64,000 bases of DNA, from assembly GCF_016756595.1 (NCBI RefSeq), contig NZ_AP023257.1:4232001-4296000 (forward strand), given 5' to 3'. Each line of letters starts with the position of its first letter. Position 1 is the first letter of the stretch. Both the position numbers and the translations under genes were made by a program. The notes under the pieces were generated by a model. It ran no database searches, was not told the origin of the DNA, and saw nothing but the letters and a program-made list of their open reading frames with translations. This document shows, piece after piece, positions 1 to 8,890 of the stretch. The DNA is from Mesorhizobium sp. L-2-11 (GTDB lineage Bacteria > Pseudomonadota > Alphaproteobacteria > Rhizobiales > Rhizobiaceae).

Positions 1-675
1 GCCGCTGAACTCGCCGATTGCGGGGTCAAGCGCATCAACGTCTCGCTGGACACGCTGGACCCGGAAAAATTCCGTCAGATTACCCGCTGGGGCAATCTCG
101 ACAAGGTCATGGAAGGCATCGATGCTGCGCAGGCGGCTGGGCTGAAGGTGAAGCTCAATGCGGTGGCGCTGAAGGATTTCAACGACGCCGAGCTGCCCGA
201 GATGCTGCGCTGGGCGCACGGCCGCGGCATGGAGTTGACGGTCATCGAAACCATGCCGATGGGCGAGATCGACGCCGACCGAACCGACCAGTATCTGCCG
301 CTGTCGCTGCTGCGCGCAGCACTTGAGCGACAGTTCACGCTGACCGACATCCCCTACAAGACCGGTGGTCCGGCCCGCTACGTCCACGTCGCCGAGACCG
401 GTGGCAGGCTCGGCTTCATCACGCCGATGACGCATAATTTCTGCGAAAGCTGCAACCGCGTCCGGCTGACCTGCACCGGCACGCTCTATATGTGCCTCGG
501 CCAGGAAGATGCCGCCGACCTGCGCGCACCGTTGCGTGCATCCGAAGGCAACGAACTGGTCGCCGACGCCATCGACGAAGCCATTGGCCGCAAGCCCAAG
601 GGCCATGATTTCATCATCGACCGCCGCACCAACCGTCCCTCGGTGTCGCGGCATATGAGCGTCACCGGCGGCTGA
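1..675 (+). CDS. moaA: GTP 3',8-cyclase MoaA, C-terminal part
   Basis: Radical SAM enzyme of molybdenum cofactor synthesis that turns GTP into 3',8-cyclo-GTP. The reading frame is open from the first base of the window, so only the last 224 residues are present. They include the end of the TIM barrel (VSLDTLD) and the C-terminal second 4Fe-4S site with the family pattern C-x2-C-x13-C, seen as [11 protein letters not shown] followed by a Cys in LYMCL. The end RHMSVTGG is close to the usual glycine-rich MoaA tail. mobB lies 1.2 kb downstream on the same strand, so molybdenum cofactor genes are loosely clustered here. Confidence 0.95.
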   Translation, partial: AAELADCGVKRINVSLDTLDPEKFRQITRWGNLDKVMEGIDAAQAAGLKVKLNAVALKDFNDAELPEMLRWAHGRGMELTVIETMPMGEIDADRTDQYLPLSLLRAALERQFTLTDIPYKTGGPARYVHVAETGGRLGFITPMTHNFCESCNRVRLTCTGTLYMCLGQEDAADLRAPLRASEGNELVADAIDEAIGRKPKGHDFIIDRRTNRPSVSRHMSVTGG

Positions 676-809
676 TTTTTCTGGTCGTACCGCCGAAATA
701 GATCCTGCCACTCTTGCGAGGAGGTTAACGAGCCGCCGAAAGGCTGTGGCCCAGCCCTTTGACGTTGCTGTCTTGCCGCCGGCTGGTAGAGGCTTGATGC
801 AGAACCACA

Positions 810-1742
810 GTGGTAACGCCCTTGCTTCTTTCCCCAAATCTTCGCGGCGCGCTGTTCATGGTGGTGGCCATGAGTGGTTTCACCCTCAACGACGCGATCA
901 CCAAAGTCGCGTCGGAATCCATGAACATGGCGCAGGTCATGCTGATCCGCGGCGCCTTCGCTTCGCTTTTCGTTGGCCTGCTTGCCTGGCAACGCGGTGC
1001 ACTTGCCCTGTCCGGCTCGATGCTGCAACCGATGGTTGCGGTGCGCGTCGCCGGCGAAGCCGGTGCTACCGTGTCGTTTCTCATCGCCCTTGCCCATCTG
1101 CCGATTGCCAATGTCTCGGCCGTGCTGCAGGCGCTGCCGCTGGCGGTGACGATGGGCGCAGCACTTGTGTTCAACGAAGGCGTCGGCTGGCGGCGCTGGC
1201 TGGCCATCGCCATCGGTTTTGCCGGCGTGCTGATCATCGTGCGGCCCGGCTTCGAGGGGTTCAGCATCTATTCGGTGCTGGCGCTGGCCTGTGTCGCCTG
1301 TTGTGCGGTGCGTGACCTCGCCACCAGGCGGATACCGCAAGCCATTCCGACATTGCTGGTGTCGACCACCACGGCACTCGCCATGACAATGCTCGGCGCG
1401 GCGCTGCTTTTGCCAATGGGCGGGTGGACGCCGATGACGGGGGAGAGCACGGCGTTGCTGGCATTGGCGGCAGTGCTCGTGGTCATCGGTTACCAGTTCA
1501 TCATCATGGCGATGCGGATGGGCGACATCTCGTTCATCGCGCCGTTCCGCTACACGGCCCTGCTCTGGTCGATCCTGCTTGGCCTGTTCGTCTTCGGCGA
1601 CGTTCCTGACCTGCCGATGATCCTCGGCGCTAGCGTTATCGTCGGCTCCGGCCTCTATGCACTTTACCGCGAACGTATCGTCGGCCGGCGAAAGACCGCC
1701 GCCGAAAGCGCTGGACCTGATATGGCGCCGGACGGCATATAG
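810..1742 (+). CDS. EamA/DMT-family transporter
   Basis: Inner-membrane permease of the drug/metabolite transporter superfamily, 310 residues, the normal length for two EamA repeats of five helices each. Hydrophobic segments run along the whole protein, and the tail after about residue 290 (RERIVGRRKTAAESAG) is basic and cytoplasmic. The chosen start is GTG at 810; the first in-frame ATG at 858 would cut into the first helix. The substrate cannot be told from sequence. It sits between moaA and mobB, but nothing here shows a role in molybdate metabolism. Confidence 0.85.
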   Translation: MVTPLLLSPNLRGALFMVVAMSGFTLNDAITKVASESMNMAQVMLIRGAFASLFVGLLAWQRGALALSGSMLQPMVAVRVAGEAGATVSFLIALAHLPIANVSAVLQALPLAVTMGAALVFNEGVGWRRWLAIAIGFAGVLIIVRPGFEGFSIYSVLALACVACCAVRDLATRRIPQAIPTLLVSTTTALAMTMLGAALLLPMGGWTPMTGESTALLALAAVLVVIGYQFIIMAMRMGDISFIAPFRYTALLWSILLGLFVFGDVPDLPMILGASVIVGSGLYALYRERIVGRRKTAAESAGPDMAPDGI

Positions 1743-1846
1743 GCTTGCCGTTCGCGGCGAGTGACCGCATGGACGATGGACGATGACCAAAGAGATTGCC
1801 GGCACGACCTTGCCCGGGCCGAAGGTCTGTTGCAGAGCATGAAGCC

Positions 1847-2356
1847 ATGATGAGACGCGTCTTCGGTATCACCGGCTGGAAGAATTCCGGCAAGACGACA
1901 CTGACCGAAAAGCTGGTCGCCGAGCTCGTCCGGCGTGGCTGGAAAGTGTCGACGGTAAAACACGCCCATCATGCCTTCGACATCGACAAGCCGGGGGCGG
2001 ACAGTTTTCGCCATAGGCAAGCCGGGGCCACTGAAGTCGCCATCGTGTCGGACAGGCGCTGGGCGCTGATGCACGAATTACGCGGCGAGGACGAACCGAC
2101 GCTGGATGCGATCCTGTCGCGGCTCGGCGCGTCCGACATCGTGCTCGTCGAAGGCTACAAACGCGAGGCGCACAGCAAGATCGAGACGCGGCGGCTGGAA
2201 GCCAAGGACCTGGCGCCGCTTTCGGCAAACGATCCGCATATCGTCGCCATCGCCGCCGACTTCGCCATAGCCGACGAAAACCTGCCTGTCTTCGATCTCG
2301 ACGACACCAGATCGATAGCCGACTTCATCGAGCGCGCGACAGGGTTGACGCGCTGA
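1847..2356 (+). CDS. mobB: Molybdopterin-guanine dinucleotide biosynthesis adapter MobB
   Basis: GTP-binding protein that assists MobA in attaching GMP to molybdopterin. It has 169 residues, typical for MobB. A Walker A motif (GWKNSGKTTL) lies near residue 8, followed by the conserved STVKHAHH and DSFRHRQAGA segments and a VEGYK motif that in this family lines the nucleotide site. Two adjacent ATG codons (1847, 1850) are possible starts; upstream codons in the same frame do not encode conserved residues. The pairing with moaA supports the assignment. Confidence 0.93.
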   Translation: MMRRVFGITGWKNSGKTTLTEKLVAELVRRGWKVSTVKHAHHAFDIDKPGADSFRHRQAGATEVAIVSDRRWALMHELRGEDEPTLDAILSRLGASDIVLVEGYKREAHSKIETRRLEAKDLAPLSANDPHIVAIAADFAIADENLPVFDLDDTRSIADFIERATGLTR

Positions 2357-2591
2357 GGGCACTGCCGAAGCAGCATCGGCCGCCCGCTGTTTCCTCGTTG
2401 GCCTCCCTGTTTTCCTCGGTTGTCTGCCTGCCGCAACGTCAGCATTGTCCGGGGATGCGAAACCCGCAAGCAACGGTTTTACAGTTGCTTTTTCTTGGGA
2501 AAGAATGGGAGTATCGCGCCAGCGGGCGGTCAACAGAACCGCCCACAGAGCCGTTCGGAACGACGGCCGGGAACATACAGAGAGGACTATC

Positions 2592-3374
2592 ATGCGTATT
2601 GCACTGCGTATAGCGCTCGCCGCGTCGGCGGCGCTGCTGACATTGGGCGTTGCCCAGGCTCAGGAGAAAACCTTGAGGATCGGCACGGAGGGAGCCTATC
2701 CGCCGTTCAACAACCTGACCGCTGATGGCCAGCTCGTCGGCTTCGACATCGATATCGCCAAGGCGCTTTGCGATGAGATGAAGGTGAAGTGCACTTTCGT
2801 CGCGCAGGATTGGGACGGCATCATCCCGGCGCTTCAGGCCGGCAAGTTCGACGCCATCGTCGCCTCGATGTCGATCACCCCGGAGCGTGCCGAGAAGGTC
2901 GACTTCACCAACAAATACTACAACACGCCGCCGGCCATCGCCGCGCCCAAGGACAGCGATATCAAAGGCGTGACCAAGGAGGACCTGGCCGGCAAGACGA
3001 TCGGCGTGCAGGCGGCCACCACCCACTTCAATTATTCAACCAAGACTTATACCGACAGCACGGTCAAGCCGTACCCGACCGCGCAGGAATACCAGCTCGA
3101 TCTCGCCAATGGCCGCGTCGATGCGGTCAACGACGACATCACCGTTCTCGAAGGCTGGCTTGCCACGCCGGACGGCGCCTGCTGCAAGCTGATCGGTGCG
3201 ATCACGCCCGACGTCGAGATCCATGGTCCGGGCGCCGGCATCGCCGTGCGCAAGGGCGATACCGCGTTGGTCAATCAGTTCAATAAGGCGATCGACGCCA
3301 TTCGCGCCAACGGAAAGTACAAGGAAATCAACGACAAGTACTTCAAGTACGACGTCTACGGCGGCGAGTCCTGA
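2592..3374 (+). CDS. Polar amino acid ABC transporter, periplasmic substrate-binding protein
   Basis: Periplasmic receptor of a histidine/lysine/arginine/ornithine-type importer (SBP_bac_3 family), 260 residues. A cleavable signal peptide ends near ALLTLGVAQAQ, and the mature part opens with the family hallmark LRIGTEGAYPPFNN. The motifs GFDIDIAKALC and DFTNKYYNTPP are also typical. The ATG at 2592 has a good ribosome site (AGAGAGGA) just upstream. It is followed by two permease genes on the same strand, separated by a strong stem-loop at 3394-3415 that may keep binding-protein mRNA more abundant than the rest. Confidence 0.93.
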   Translation: MRIALRIALAASAALLTLGVAQAQEKTLRIGTEGAYPPFNNLTADGQLVGFDIDIAKALCDEMKVKCTFVAQDWDGIIPALQAGKFDAIVASMSITPERAEKVDFTNKYYNTPPAIAAPKDSDIKGVTKEDLAGKTIGVQAATTHFNYSTKTYTDSTVKPYPTAQEYQLDLANGRVDAVNDDITVLEGWLATPDGACCKLIGAITPDVEIHGPGAGIAVRKGDTALVNQFNKAIDAIRANGKYKEINDKYFKYDVYGGES

Positions 3375-3393
3375 TCCCTACGGATTGACAGCG

Positions 3394-3415
3394 AACGGCG
3401 GGTCATCCCGCCGTT
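3394..3415 (+). promoter_or_regulatory. Intercistronic stem-loop between binding protein and permease genes
   Basis: A perfect 9-bp inverted repeat (AACGGCGGG, loop TCAT, CCCGCCGTT) lies 20 bp after the binding-protein stop codon and about 70 bp before the first permease. It has no long T-run, so it is more likely an mRNA-stabilising or partial attenuation hairpin than a full terminator. This is inferred from position and structure only. Confidence 0.6.
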
Positions 3416-3487
3416 TGCGCAAACAGCGAAGCGCGAGGGCTGACGCCGCGCTCTCAGAAAAAGCCATAGAGGAGAACAGACAGGCGG

Positions 3488-4201
3488 ATGCAAAGCGTTT
3501 GGACGCTGCTCAGTTGGGGACCCGAAGGCTGGCTCGACGACATCGCCTATGGTGTTTTCATCACCGTTTCGCTTGCAGCCGCGACCCTGCCTCTCGGTCT
3601 GGTGATCGGCTTTCTGGTTGCGCTTGCCAAGCAATCCAACGAACCGTCGCTGCGGCTGGCCGGCAATATCTACACCACGATCTTTCGTGGCCTGCCTGAG
3701 CTGCTGACCCTGTTCATCATCTTTTACGGCGCGCAAGTCGGCATCCAGCAATTGATGCGCCTGTATGACCCGACCGCCGCGGTCGAGGTGAATGCCTTTG
3801 TTTCCGGCATGATCGCGCTCGGCGTCGTCTTCTCCTCCTACGCCAGCGAGGTTTTCCTCTCGGCGTTCCGCGCCATCCCGAAGGGACAGTATGAGGGCGG
3901 CTATTCGGTTGGCCTGTCTGGCTGGCAGACGATGCGCCTCGTGGTGCTGCCGCAGCTTGTCCGTATCGCGCTGCCGGGTCTTGCCAATCTGTGGCTCATC
4001 CTGCTCAAGGATACCGCCCTGGTTTCCGCCATCGGCCTTACCGACATATTGCGGCAAGCCGGCGTCGCCGCCCGCGTCACCAAGCACGCCTTCCTGTTTT
4101 TCGGTGTTGCCGCGCTTATTTACCTGCTCCTCGCCATCATATCGTCCTTCGGTATCAACGCGATCGAACGTGCGGTCGGCCGCCAGCAGGTGCAGCGATG
4201 A
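3488..4201 (+). CDS. Polar amino acid ABC transporter permease (HisQ type)
   Basis: Inner-membrane subunit of the importer whose binding protein is encoded just upstream. It has 237 residues and several transmembrane helices. The EAA coupling loop is seen as EGGYSVGLSGWQTMRLVVLPQ around residues 136-155, the contact point for an ATPase. The family-typical stretch FRGLPELLTLF lies near residue 75. The stop overlaps the start of the second permease by 4 bases (ATGA), indicating translational coupling. Confidence 0.93.
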   Translation: MQSVWTLLSWGPEGWLDDIAYGVFITVSLAAATLPLGLVIGFLVALAKQSNEPSLRLAGNIYTTIFRGLPELLTLFIIFYGAQVGIQQLMRLYDPTAAVEVNAFVSGMIALGVVFSSYASEVFLSAFRAIPKGQYEGGYSVGLSGWQTMRLVVLPQLVRIALPGLANLWLILLKDTALVSAIGLTDILRQAGVAARVTKHAFLFFGVAALIYLLLAIISSFGINAIERAVGRQQVQR

Positions 4202-5031
4202 GTGCGGCGGCAGCCGACGTGGCGACGAAGGTCGAAAAACCGCCAGCAATCCCGCACGGCTGGCCGCGCCAGCGTATTCTCGGCTACGCGCTGGTCTGTA
4301 TGTGGATAGCTTTTCTCGCCGGGATTGCTGCGTACCTCATTGTCGCCTGGAACGGCGAGCTTTTCGCGAAATATGCGCCATCCTATGTGACAGGCCTGGG
4401 TGTGACGCTTTTGCTGGTCGCCATCTCGATCGTGCTTGGCGCGATCCTTTCGGTGCCGATCGCCTATGCCCGCATGTCGAAGAACCGGTTTCTTTCGGGT
4501 CTTGCCTATGCCTATGTCTATTTCTTCCGCGGCACGCCGCTGCTGGCCCAGACCTTCCTTGTCTATTACGGCGTAGGTTCGTTCCGGCCGCAGCTCGATA
4601 TGATTGGCCTCTGGGGCTTTTTCCGCGAGGCGTTCAACTGCGCAATCTTCGCCTTCTCGCTCAATACGGCCGCCTACCAGGCTGAAATCCTGCGCGGCGC
4701 GATCGAGAGCGTGCCCAGGGGCCAGTGGGAGGGTGCTGCCTCGCTCGGCCTGCACAAATTGCAGACGATGTGGAAGATCATCCTGCCGCAGGCTCTGATC
4801 GTGGCGCTGCGTCCCTACGGCAACGAGATCATCCTGATGATCAAGGGCTCGGCGATCGTAGCCATCATCACCGTCTATGATCTGATGGGCATCACCAAGC
4901 TCACCTATTCGCGGACTTTCGACTTCCAGTCCTATGTCTGGGCGGCAATCATCTATCTGATCATTGTCGAAACGCTGCGCCACGCAGTCGAATGGATCGA
5001 ACGGCGCATTACGATCCATCTGCATCGCTGA
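4198..5031 (+). CDS. Polar amino acid ABC transporter permease (HisM type)
   Basis: Second membrane subunit of the importer, 277 residues, with an N-terminal extension of about 45 residues before the first helix. It carries FRGTPLLAQTFL and the EAA loop EGAASLGLHKLQTMWKIILPQ. It starts within the stop codon of the previous gene. No ATP-binding subunit follows; the next gene encodes a dehydrogenase. The complex must therefore use an ATPase encoded elsewhere. Confidence 0.93.
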   Translation: MSAAAADVATKVEKPPAIPHGWPRQRILGYALVCMWIAFLAGIAAYLIVAWNGELFAKYAPSYVTGLGVTLLLVAISIVLGAILSVPIAYARMSKNRFLSGLAYAYVYFFRGTPLLAQTFLVYYGVGSFRPQLDMIGLWGFFREAFNCAIFAFSLNTAAYQAEILRGAIESVPRGQWEGAASLGLHKLQTMWKIILPQALIVALRPYGNEIILMIKGSAIVAIITVYDLMGITKLTYSRTFDFQSYVWAAIIYLIIVETLRHAVEWIERRITIHLHR

Positions 5032-5094
5032 CTCCCATCGCTTTGCCTGATCCGCTAAGAAGGCCGGAAAACAGGATTGAAGGGATTCGAAAAT

Positions 5095-5964
5095 ATGGCA
5101 TCGGTGGCATTTCTCGGTCTTGGCGTCATGGGTTATCCAATGGCCGGACATCTCAGGAACAAGGGCGGCCACGACGTCACCGTCTACAACCGCACCAAGG
5201 CAAAGGCCGAGCAATGGGTTGCCCAGCATGGCGGCAGTGTTGCCGACACGCCGGCTAAGACCGCCGACGGCAAGGACTTTGTCTTTTGCTGCGTTGGCAA
5301 TGACGACGATTTGCGCGCGGTGACGATCGGAGCCGAGGGTGCGTTCCAGTCGATGAAGAAGGGAGCCATCTTCATCGACAACACCACGGCCTCGGCTGAA
5401 GTCGCGCGCGAACTGGCGGAGAAGGCGCAAGGTCGCGGTTTTTCGTTTCTCGACGCACCGGTTTCCGGCGGCCAGGCCGGCGCCGAAAACGGCATCCTGA
5501 CCGTCATGGTCGGCGGCGAACAGAAAGCCTTCGAGCAGGCGAAGCCTGTCATCGATGCCTATGCCCGCATGGTCGGGCTGATGGGCCCGGCCGGCTCGGG
5601 CCAACTCACCAAGATGATCAACCAGATCTGCATCGCCGGCCTTGTCCAGGGGCTGGCCGAGGGCATCCATTTCGGCAAGAAGGCCGGGCTCGACATCGAA
5701 AAAGTCATCGAGGTGATCTCCAAGGGCGCAGCCGGCTCATGGCAGATGGAGAACCGCCACAAGACGATGAATGCCGGCAAGTATGATTTCGGCTTCGCTG
5801 TCGACTGGATGCGCAAGGATCTCGGCATCTGCCTGGCGGAGGCCGACCGCAACGGCGCCAAGCTGCCGGTGACGGCACTCGTCGACCAGTTCTACAAGGA
5901 TGTGCAGGCGATGGGCGGCAAACGCTGGGACACGTCTTCGCTGCTGGCGCGATTGGAAAAGTAG
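5095..5964 (+). CDS. NAD(P)-dependent beta-hydroxyacid dehydrogenase (3-hydroxyisobutyrate dehydrogenase family)
   Basis: Cytosolic oxidoreductase of 289 residues, full length for the family. The Rossmann motif GLGVMGYPMAGHL is at the N-terminus, the substrate motif DAPVSGGQAGAENG is near residue 127, and the catalytic lysine lies in GSGQLTKMINQ. Possible substrates are 3-hydroxyisobutyrate, tartronate semialdehyde or glyoxylate; sequence alone does not decide. The ATG at 5095 is preceded by AAGGGA; a TTG at 5077 in the same frame is a weaker alternative. The following gene starts 9 bases after its stop. Confidence 0.88.
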   Translation: MASVAFLGLGVMGYPMAGHLRNKGGHDVTVYNRTKAKAEQWVAQHGGSVADTPAKTADGKDFVFCCVGNDDDLRAVTIGAEGAFQSMKKGAIFIDNTTASAEVARELAEKAQGRGFSFLDAPVSGGQAGAENGILTVMVGGEQKAFEQAKPVIDAYARMVGLMGPAGSGQLTKMINQICIAGLVQGLAEGIHFGKKAGLDIEKVIEVISKGAAGSWQMENRHKTMNAGKYDFGFAVDWMRKDLGICLAEADRNGAKLPVTALVDQFYKDVQAMGGKRWDTSSLLARLEK

Positions 5965-5972
5965 GCTTTGTC

Positions 5973-6674
5973 GTGGCCGAGCTTTCGCCACAATCCAGCG
6001 CCGAGGAGATTGTCGCCCATCTGCGCTCGATCGGCTCGCAGGAGGGCCGCCTTGGCATGCTGCGCTACGGCATCAAGATCGACCGTGCGCTCGGAATCTC
6101 GCATGGCGTGCAGCGGCAGATTGCCAAAAAAATCAAGCGCAACCATGAGCGTGCCTTCGACCTATGGGAGTCGGGGATCATGGAAGCGCAGTTCATCGCT
6201 TCCGTCACAGCAGATCCGAAGCGGTTTTCTGCTGCGGATGCAAGACGATGGGCGGCGACTTTCGACTCGTGGGATATCGTCGACGGCGTCTCCGATCTCT
6301 TTGTCGACACGGATTGCTGGAAGGAACTGATAGGAGAGTTCGCCGCCGACGAACGGGAGTTCGTTCGACGCACGGCCTTTGCCATGATGGCCTGGTCGGT
6401 CGTCCACCGGAAGAACGAGCCAGAGGCGACCTTCTTCGACTTCCTGTCGATCATCGAAGCGCACGCCGGCGATGGCCGTAATTTTGTCAAGAAGGCAGTG
6501 AACTGGGCGCTTCGCTCTATCGGCAAGCGATCGACGAAGTTGCATGGCGCTGCCCTTGCCCTGGCACAGAAGCTGGCCGGATCGACCGACAAGACGGCGT
6601 GCTGGATCGGCAAGGACGCTGCACGGGAGCTTTCCGATGCCAAGACGCTCGAGCGGCTCGCCAGGAAAGGCTGA
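5973..6674 (+). CDS. DNA alkylation repair protein (AlkD-like HEAT-repeat family)
   Basis: Predicted DNA glycosylase-like protein of 233 residues, all alpha-helical. It has the family features VRKAVNWALR-like (here FVKKAVNWALRSIGK) and LWESGIMEAQFIA, and the tail has the usual ending motif with Trp-Ile-Gly-Lys-Asp-Ala. The start is GTG at 5973, 8 bases after the preceding stop, which suggests co-transcription with the dehydrogenase. AlkD relatives excise bulky alkylated bases. The key catalytic aspartate cannot be placed with certainty by eye. Confidence 0.82.
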   Translation: MAELSPQSSAEEIVAHLRSIGSQEGRLGMLRYGIKIDRALGISHGVQRQIAKKIKRNHERAFDLWESGIMEAQFIASVTADPKRFSAADARRWAATFDSWDIVDGVSDLFVDTDCWKELIGEFAADEREFVRRTAFAMMAWSVVHRKNEPEATFFDFLSIIEAHAGDGRNFVKKAVNWALRSIGKRSTKLHGAALALAQKLAGSTDKTACWIGKDAARELSDAKTLERLARKG

Positions 6675-7215
6675 CCGGAGCCAAATCCGCTTTGCCGAGG
6701 TGACGCAATCGACGCGCGCCGATTTCGAGAACTTGTTCGAGCAGCCTGGCGGCCCGAAATATTGCTGGTGCATGGCCTGGCGCCACCTCGAAAACCGCGA
6801 ACACGCGTCCAACGATGACAGGAGACGGGCCATGATGGCGCTCATCGAAGCCGGCACGCCGGTCGGCATCGTCGCCCATGCCGAAGGCAAGACCGTCGGC
6901 TGGTGCTCCGTGGCGCCACGCGAGACCTATCGCAAGCTGTCGCAGGAGCAGGACGACAGCGAGGCGGGCGTATGGTCGATCGTCTGCTTCTATGTGCCGA
7001 GGGCGTCGCGCGGCCGTGGACTGGCAAGCGCCCTGCTAGACGCGGCAATCGATCACGCCTTCGCCAAAGGCGCCAGGATCATCGAGGCCTATCCGGTCGA
7101 CCGGGCGTCGCCGAGTTACCGTTTCATGGGCGTTCGAGAGATGTTCGTGGCCCGCGGATTCCACGAGGTCGGCATGGCCGGCTCGCGCCGGCATGTGATG
7201 CGCCTGGAGCGTTAG
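6637..7215 (+). CDS. GNAT-family N-acetyltransferase
   Basis: Acetyl-CoA-dependent acyltransferase of about 192 residues. The acetyl-CoA loop is seen as VPRASRGRGLASALL, preceded by the strand VWSIVCFYV, and the N-terminal signature GGPKYCWCMAWR is typical of one GNAT subfamily. The ATG at 6637 lies inside the end of the alkylation repair gene (38-base overlap) and has GGGAG upstream; upstream codons in this frame look non-conserved. The acceptor substrate is unknown. Confidence 0.82.
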   Translation: MPRRSSGSPGKADRSQIRFAEVTQSTRADFENLFEQPGGPKYCWCMAWRHLENREHASNDDRRRAMMALIEAGTPVGIVAHAEGKTVGWCSVAPRETYRKLSQEQDDSEAGVWSIVCFYVPRASRGRGLASALLDAAIDHAFAKGARIIEAYPVDRASPSYRFMGVREMFVARGFHEVGMAGSRRHVMRLER

Positions 7216-7226
7216 GACGCCAGCCG

Positions 7227-8582
7227 CTAGCGGCGCAGGTCGTGAACGCCAAGTTCCGTCCACATCCACTCAAAACTGTAAACGGCCATAGGATGGTCGC
7301 GGTCAGGCTGCCTGGCGGTCTGGTTTTCCAGGTATTTGAGCCACTCGGCGACCTTTTGCCGGCCTGTTTGGGTCTTGACGGCCTGACGCGGTGTCTTGCC
7401 CCCAAGTATTTGGACCGGTTGATCGAGGGTTTCCCGATAATGTTGATCCAGGTATTCGTGAACGACCTGTTCAGCGAGTTGCGGAGGCATCTTCGATGAG
7501 GGCGTCCTGCCATCCTTGGCGGGCCGTTCGGCCATCATCTGCTGCATGGTACGGATTTCGGTAAGAGGTGTTCGGACCAGATCGCCGAGGGCTCGCCGGA
7601 TCAGGGCCGTCCCTTTTTCCGCCCGCGCGGCGGAATTGGCGAATAGACACAGGAAACCGCCTTTCAACTCGACATTGCCCAACACGCGCAAACCGCTGTC
7701 CATTGCGGTGTCCAGGGAAAGCGTGCCCGCCTCCTTGGGTCTGTCTTCGCCTTGCGGCATGTATCCCAGCCAGTTCCAGAACTGTGCATTTTCCTGCGAC
7801 ATGCCCGCTATGCCGTTCAGCCGGGCGGCGATGTCCTCCTGCGTCGCGCCGGCGGCCAAGGGAAAGCGGACATCATGAAACATGAATTCGTCGCCTTCGG
7901 CATTTTGGACCCTCGGCATGTTCATCACCTTGTCAAGGGCGTCGGATACCCATACGAGCGTAAACGTGAACGCCACCGCCCGCAGGTCTTCATCCTTTAT
8001 GGCCGGCAGCTTTCTTGCGTTCTTTTTGCCGAACACGTCCAACAGGGCATCGAACAAGGATTGGGTGGCCTCTCGGGTGAAGGGAAGAACCCCGCCGGCA
8101 AGGATATTCTTTCCGCGGACAGGCACGATTCTCGCCGCGATCTTGTCCCACTGCTTCAATGTCTTGGTGGCGGTGCCCTCTTTGACGAGGATCGGTTCGC
8201 CACCGCGGAGAAGATCGCGCGCCATGAGCGATTGTCCCGGAACGACGTCGCTCACCTCATACAAGCTCATGATGGAGGTACGCAGCGCGCCCATATAGGC
8301 TCTCGTTTGCGCATTTTCCTTCCAGCCTCTGCGTTTGAGATACTCGTCGACGATGTTGCTGGGTTCGCGCTCGAAGTCCCGGGTCAGGAAATCCTCGAAG
8401 GCGCAGCCCCAAAGGTTCATGACTCTGTCCTCACCCAGGACCTCGGCGAGCTCTTCGAATTCCATGTCCCCGTCGCCGAGGATCGGGCCGAAATGATCGT
8501 CGAACACTTCCGCGAAACATTCGCTCCATCCGTCACGGCTGAGGAATTTCATCAGCCCGCTGAGATCATGGCTGGTCGGCAT
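7227..8582 (-). CDS. Uncharacterised 451-residue protein with possible DUF2384-like C-terminal segment
   Basis: I do not recognise the full-length family. The protein is soluble and acidic at the N-terminus, with a central mixed region. Its C-terminal stretch around residues 398-425 (QILGGKTPRQAVKT, then GRQKVAEWLKYLE) resembles the toxin-binding domain of Xre/MbcA/ParS antitoxins and related segments found at the ends of some large SEC-C-type proteins. No signal peptide or membrane helix is seen. It is transcribed alone, facing away from the gene at 8891. The role is unknown. Confidence 0.75.
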   Translation of the reverse strand: MPTSHDLSGLMKFLSRDGWSECFAEVFDDHFGPILGDGDMEFEELAEVLGEDRVMNLWGCAFEDFLTRDFEREPSNIVDEYLKRRGWKENAQTRAYMGALRTSIMSLYEVSDVVPGQSLMARDLLRGGEPILVKEGTATKTLKQWDKIAARIVPVRGKNILAGGVLPFTREATQSLFDALLDVFGKKNARKLPAIKDEDLRAVAFTFTLVWVSDALDKVMNMPRVQNAEGDEFMFHDVRFPLAAGATQEDIAARLNGIAGMSQENAQFWNWLGYMPQGEDRPKEAGTLSLDTAMDSGLRVLGNVELKGGFLCLFANSAARAEKGTALIRRALGDLVRTPLTEIRTMQQMMAERPAKDGRTPSSKMPPQLAEQVVHEYLDQHYRETLDQPVQILGGKTPRQAVKTQTGRQKVAEWLKYLENQTARQPDRDHPMAVYSFEWMWTELGVHDLRR

Positions 8583-8731
8583 TGAACTTCTCCAGGCTCA
8601 GGCGATATTCGAAGATAGGGTTTCTGTCGTCAGGCATCGATTGGCAAGGTTATCTGCTCCGCTGAGGCGACTGGGCAAGACGCTTCCGGCGATTTCCTCG
8701 CCTTTCTTCCGATCGAACTCCCCGCTCCGGC

Positions 8732-8754
8732 GCCGCTCTGCCCTTCAGAGCGGC
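8732..8754. other. Hairpin in the divergent intergenic region 8583-8890
   Basis: A 9-bp perfect inverted repeat (GCCGCTCTG, five-base loop, CAGAGCGGC) lies in the 308-bp gap between two divergently transcribed genes. It could be a regulator site or a relic terminator. Nothing else recognisable is present in this gap, and no ORF there looks coding. Confidence 0.4.
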
Positions 8755-8890
8755 TTGAAGCCTCAACGACGGTTTGCCCCACGGTCATGGCACTCGATGT
8801 TGTATTCTGCGATAACAAGTGGATCACTCCGGCCGATACTTCACGAGGGGTTTACCCGATCCAGCCACGGACTGGCGAAGGATGAAGGCA

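Noticed and set aside
486..1805. 439-codon minus-strand frame opposite moaA and the DMT transporter
   Set aside because: His/Arg/Gln-rich composition typical of an antisense shadow in high-GC DNA; the opposite strand has clear gene families.
4120..5670. 516-codon minus-strand frame opposite the second permease and dehydrogenase genes
   Set aside because: Shadow frame; both genes on the plus strand have full family motifs and operon structure.
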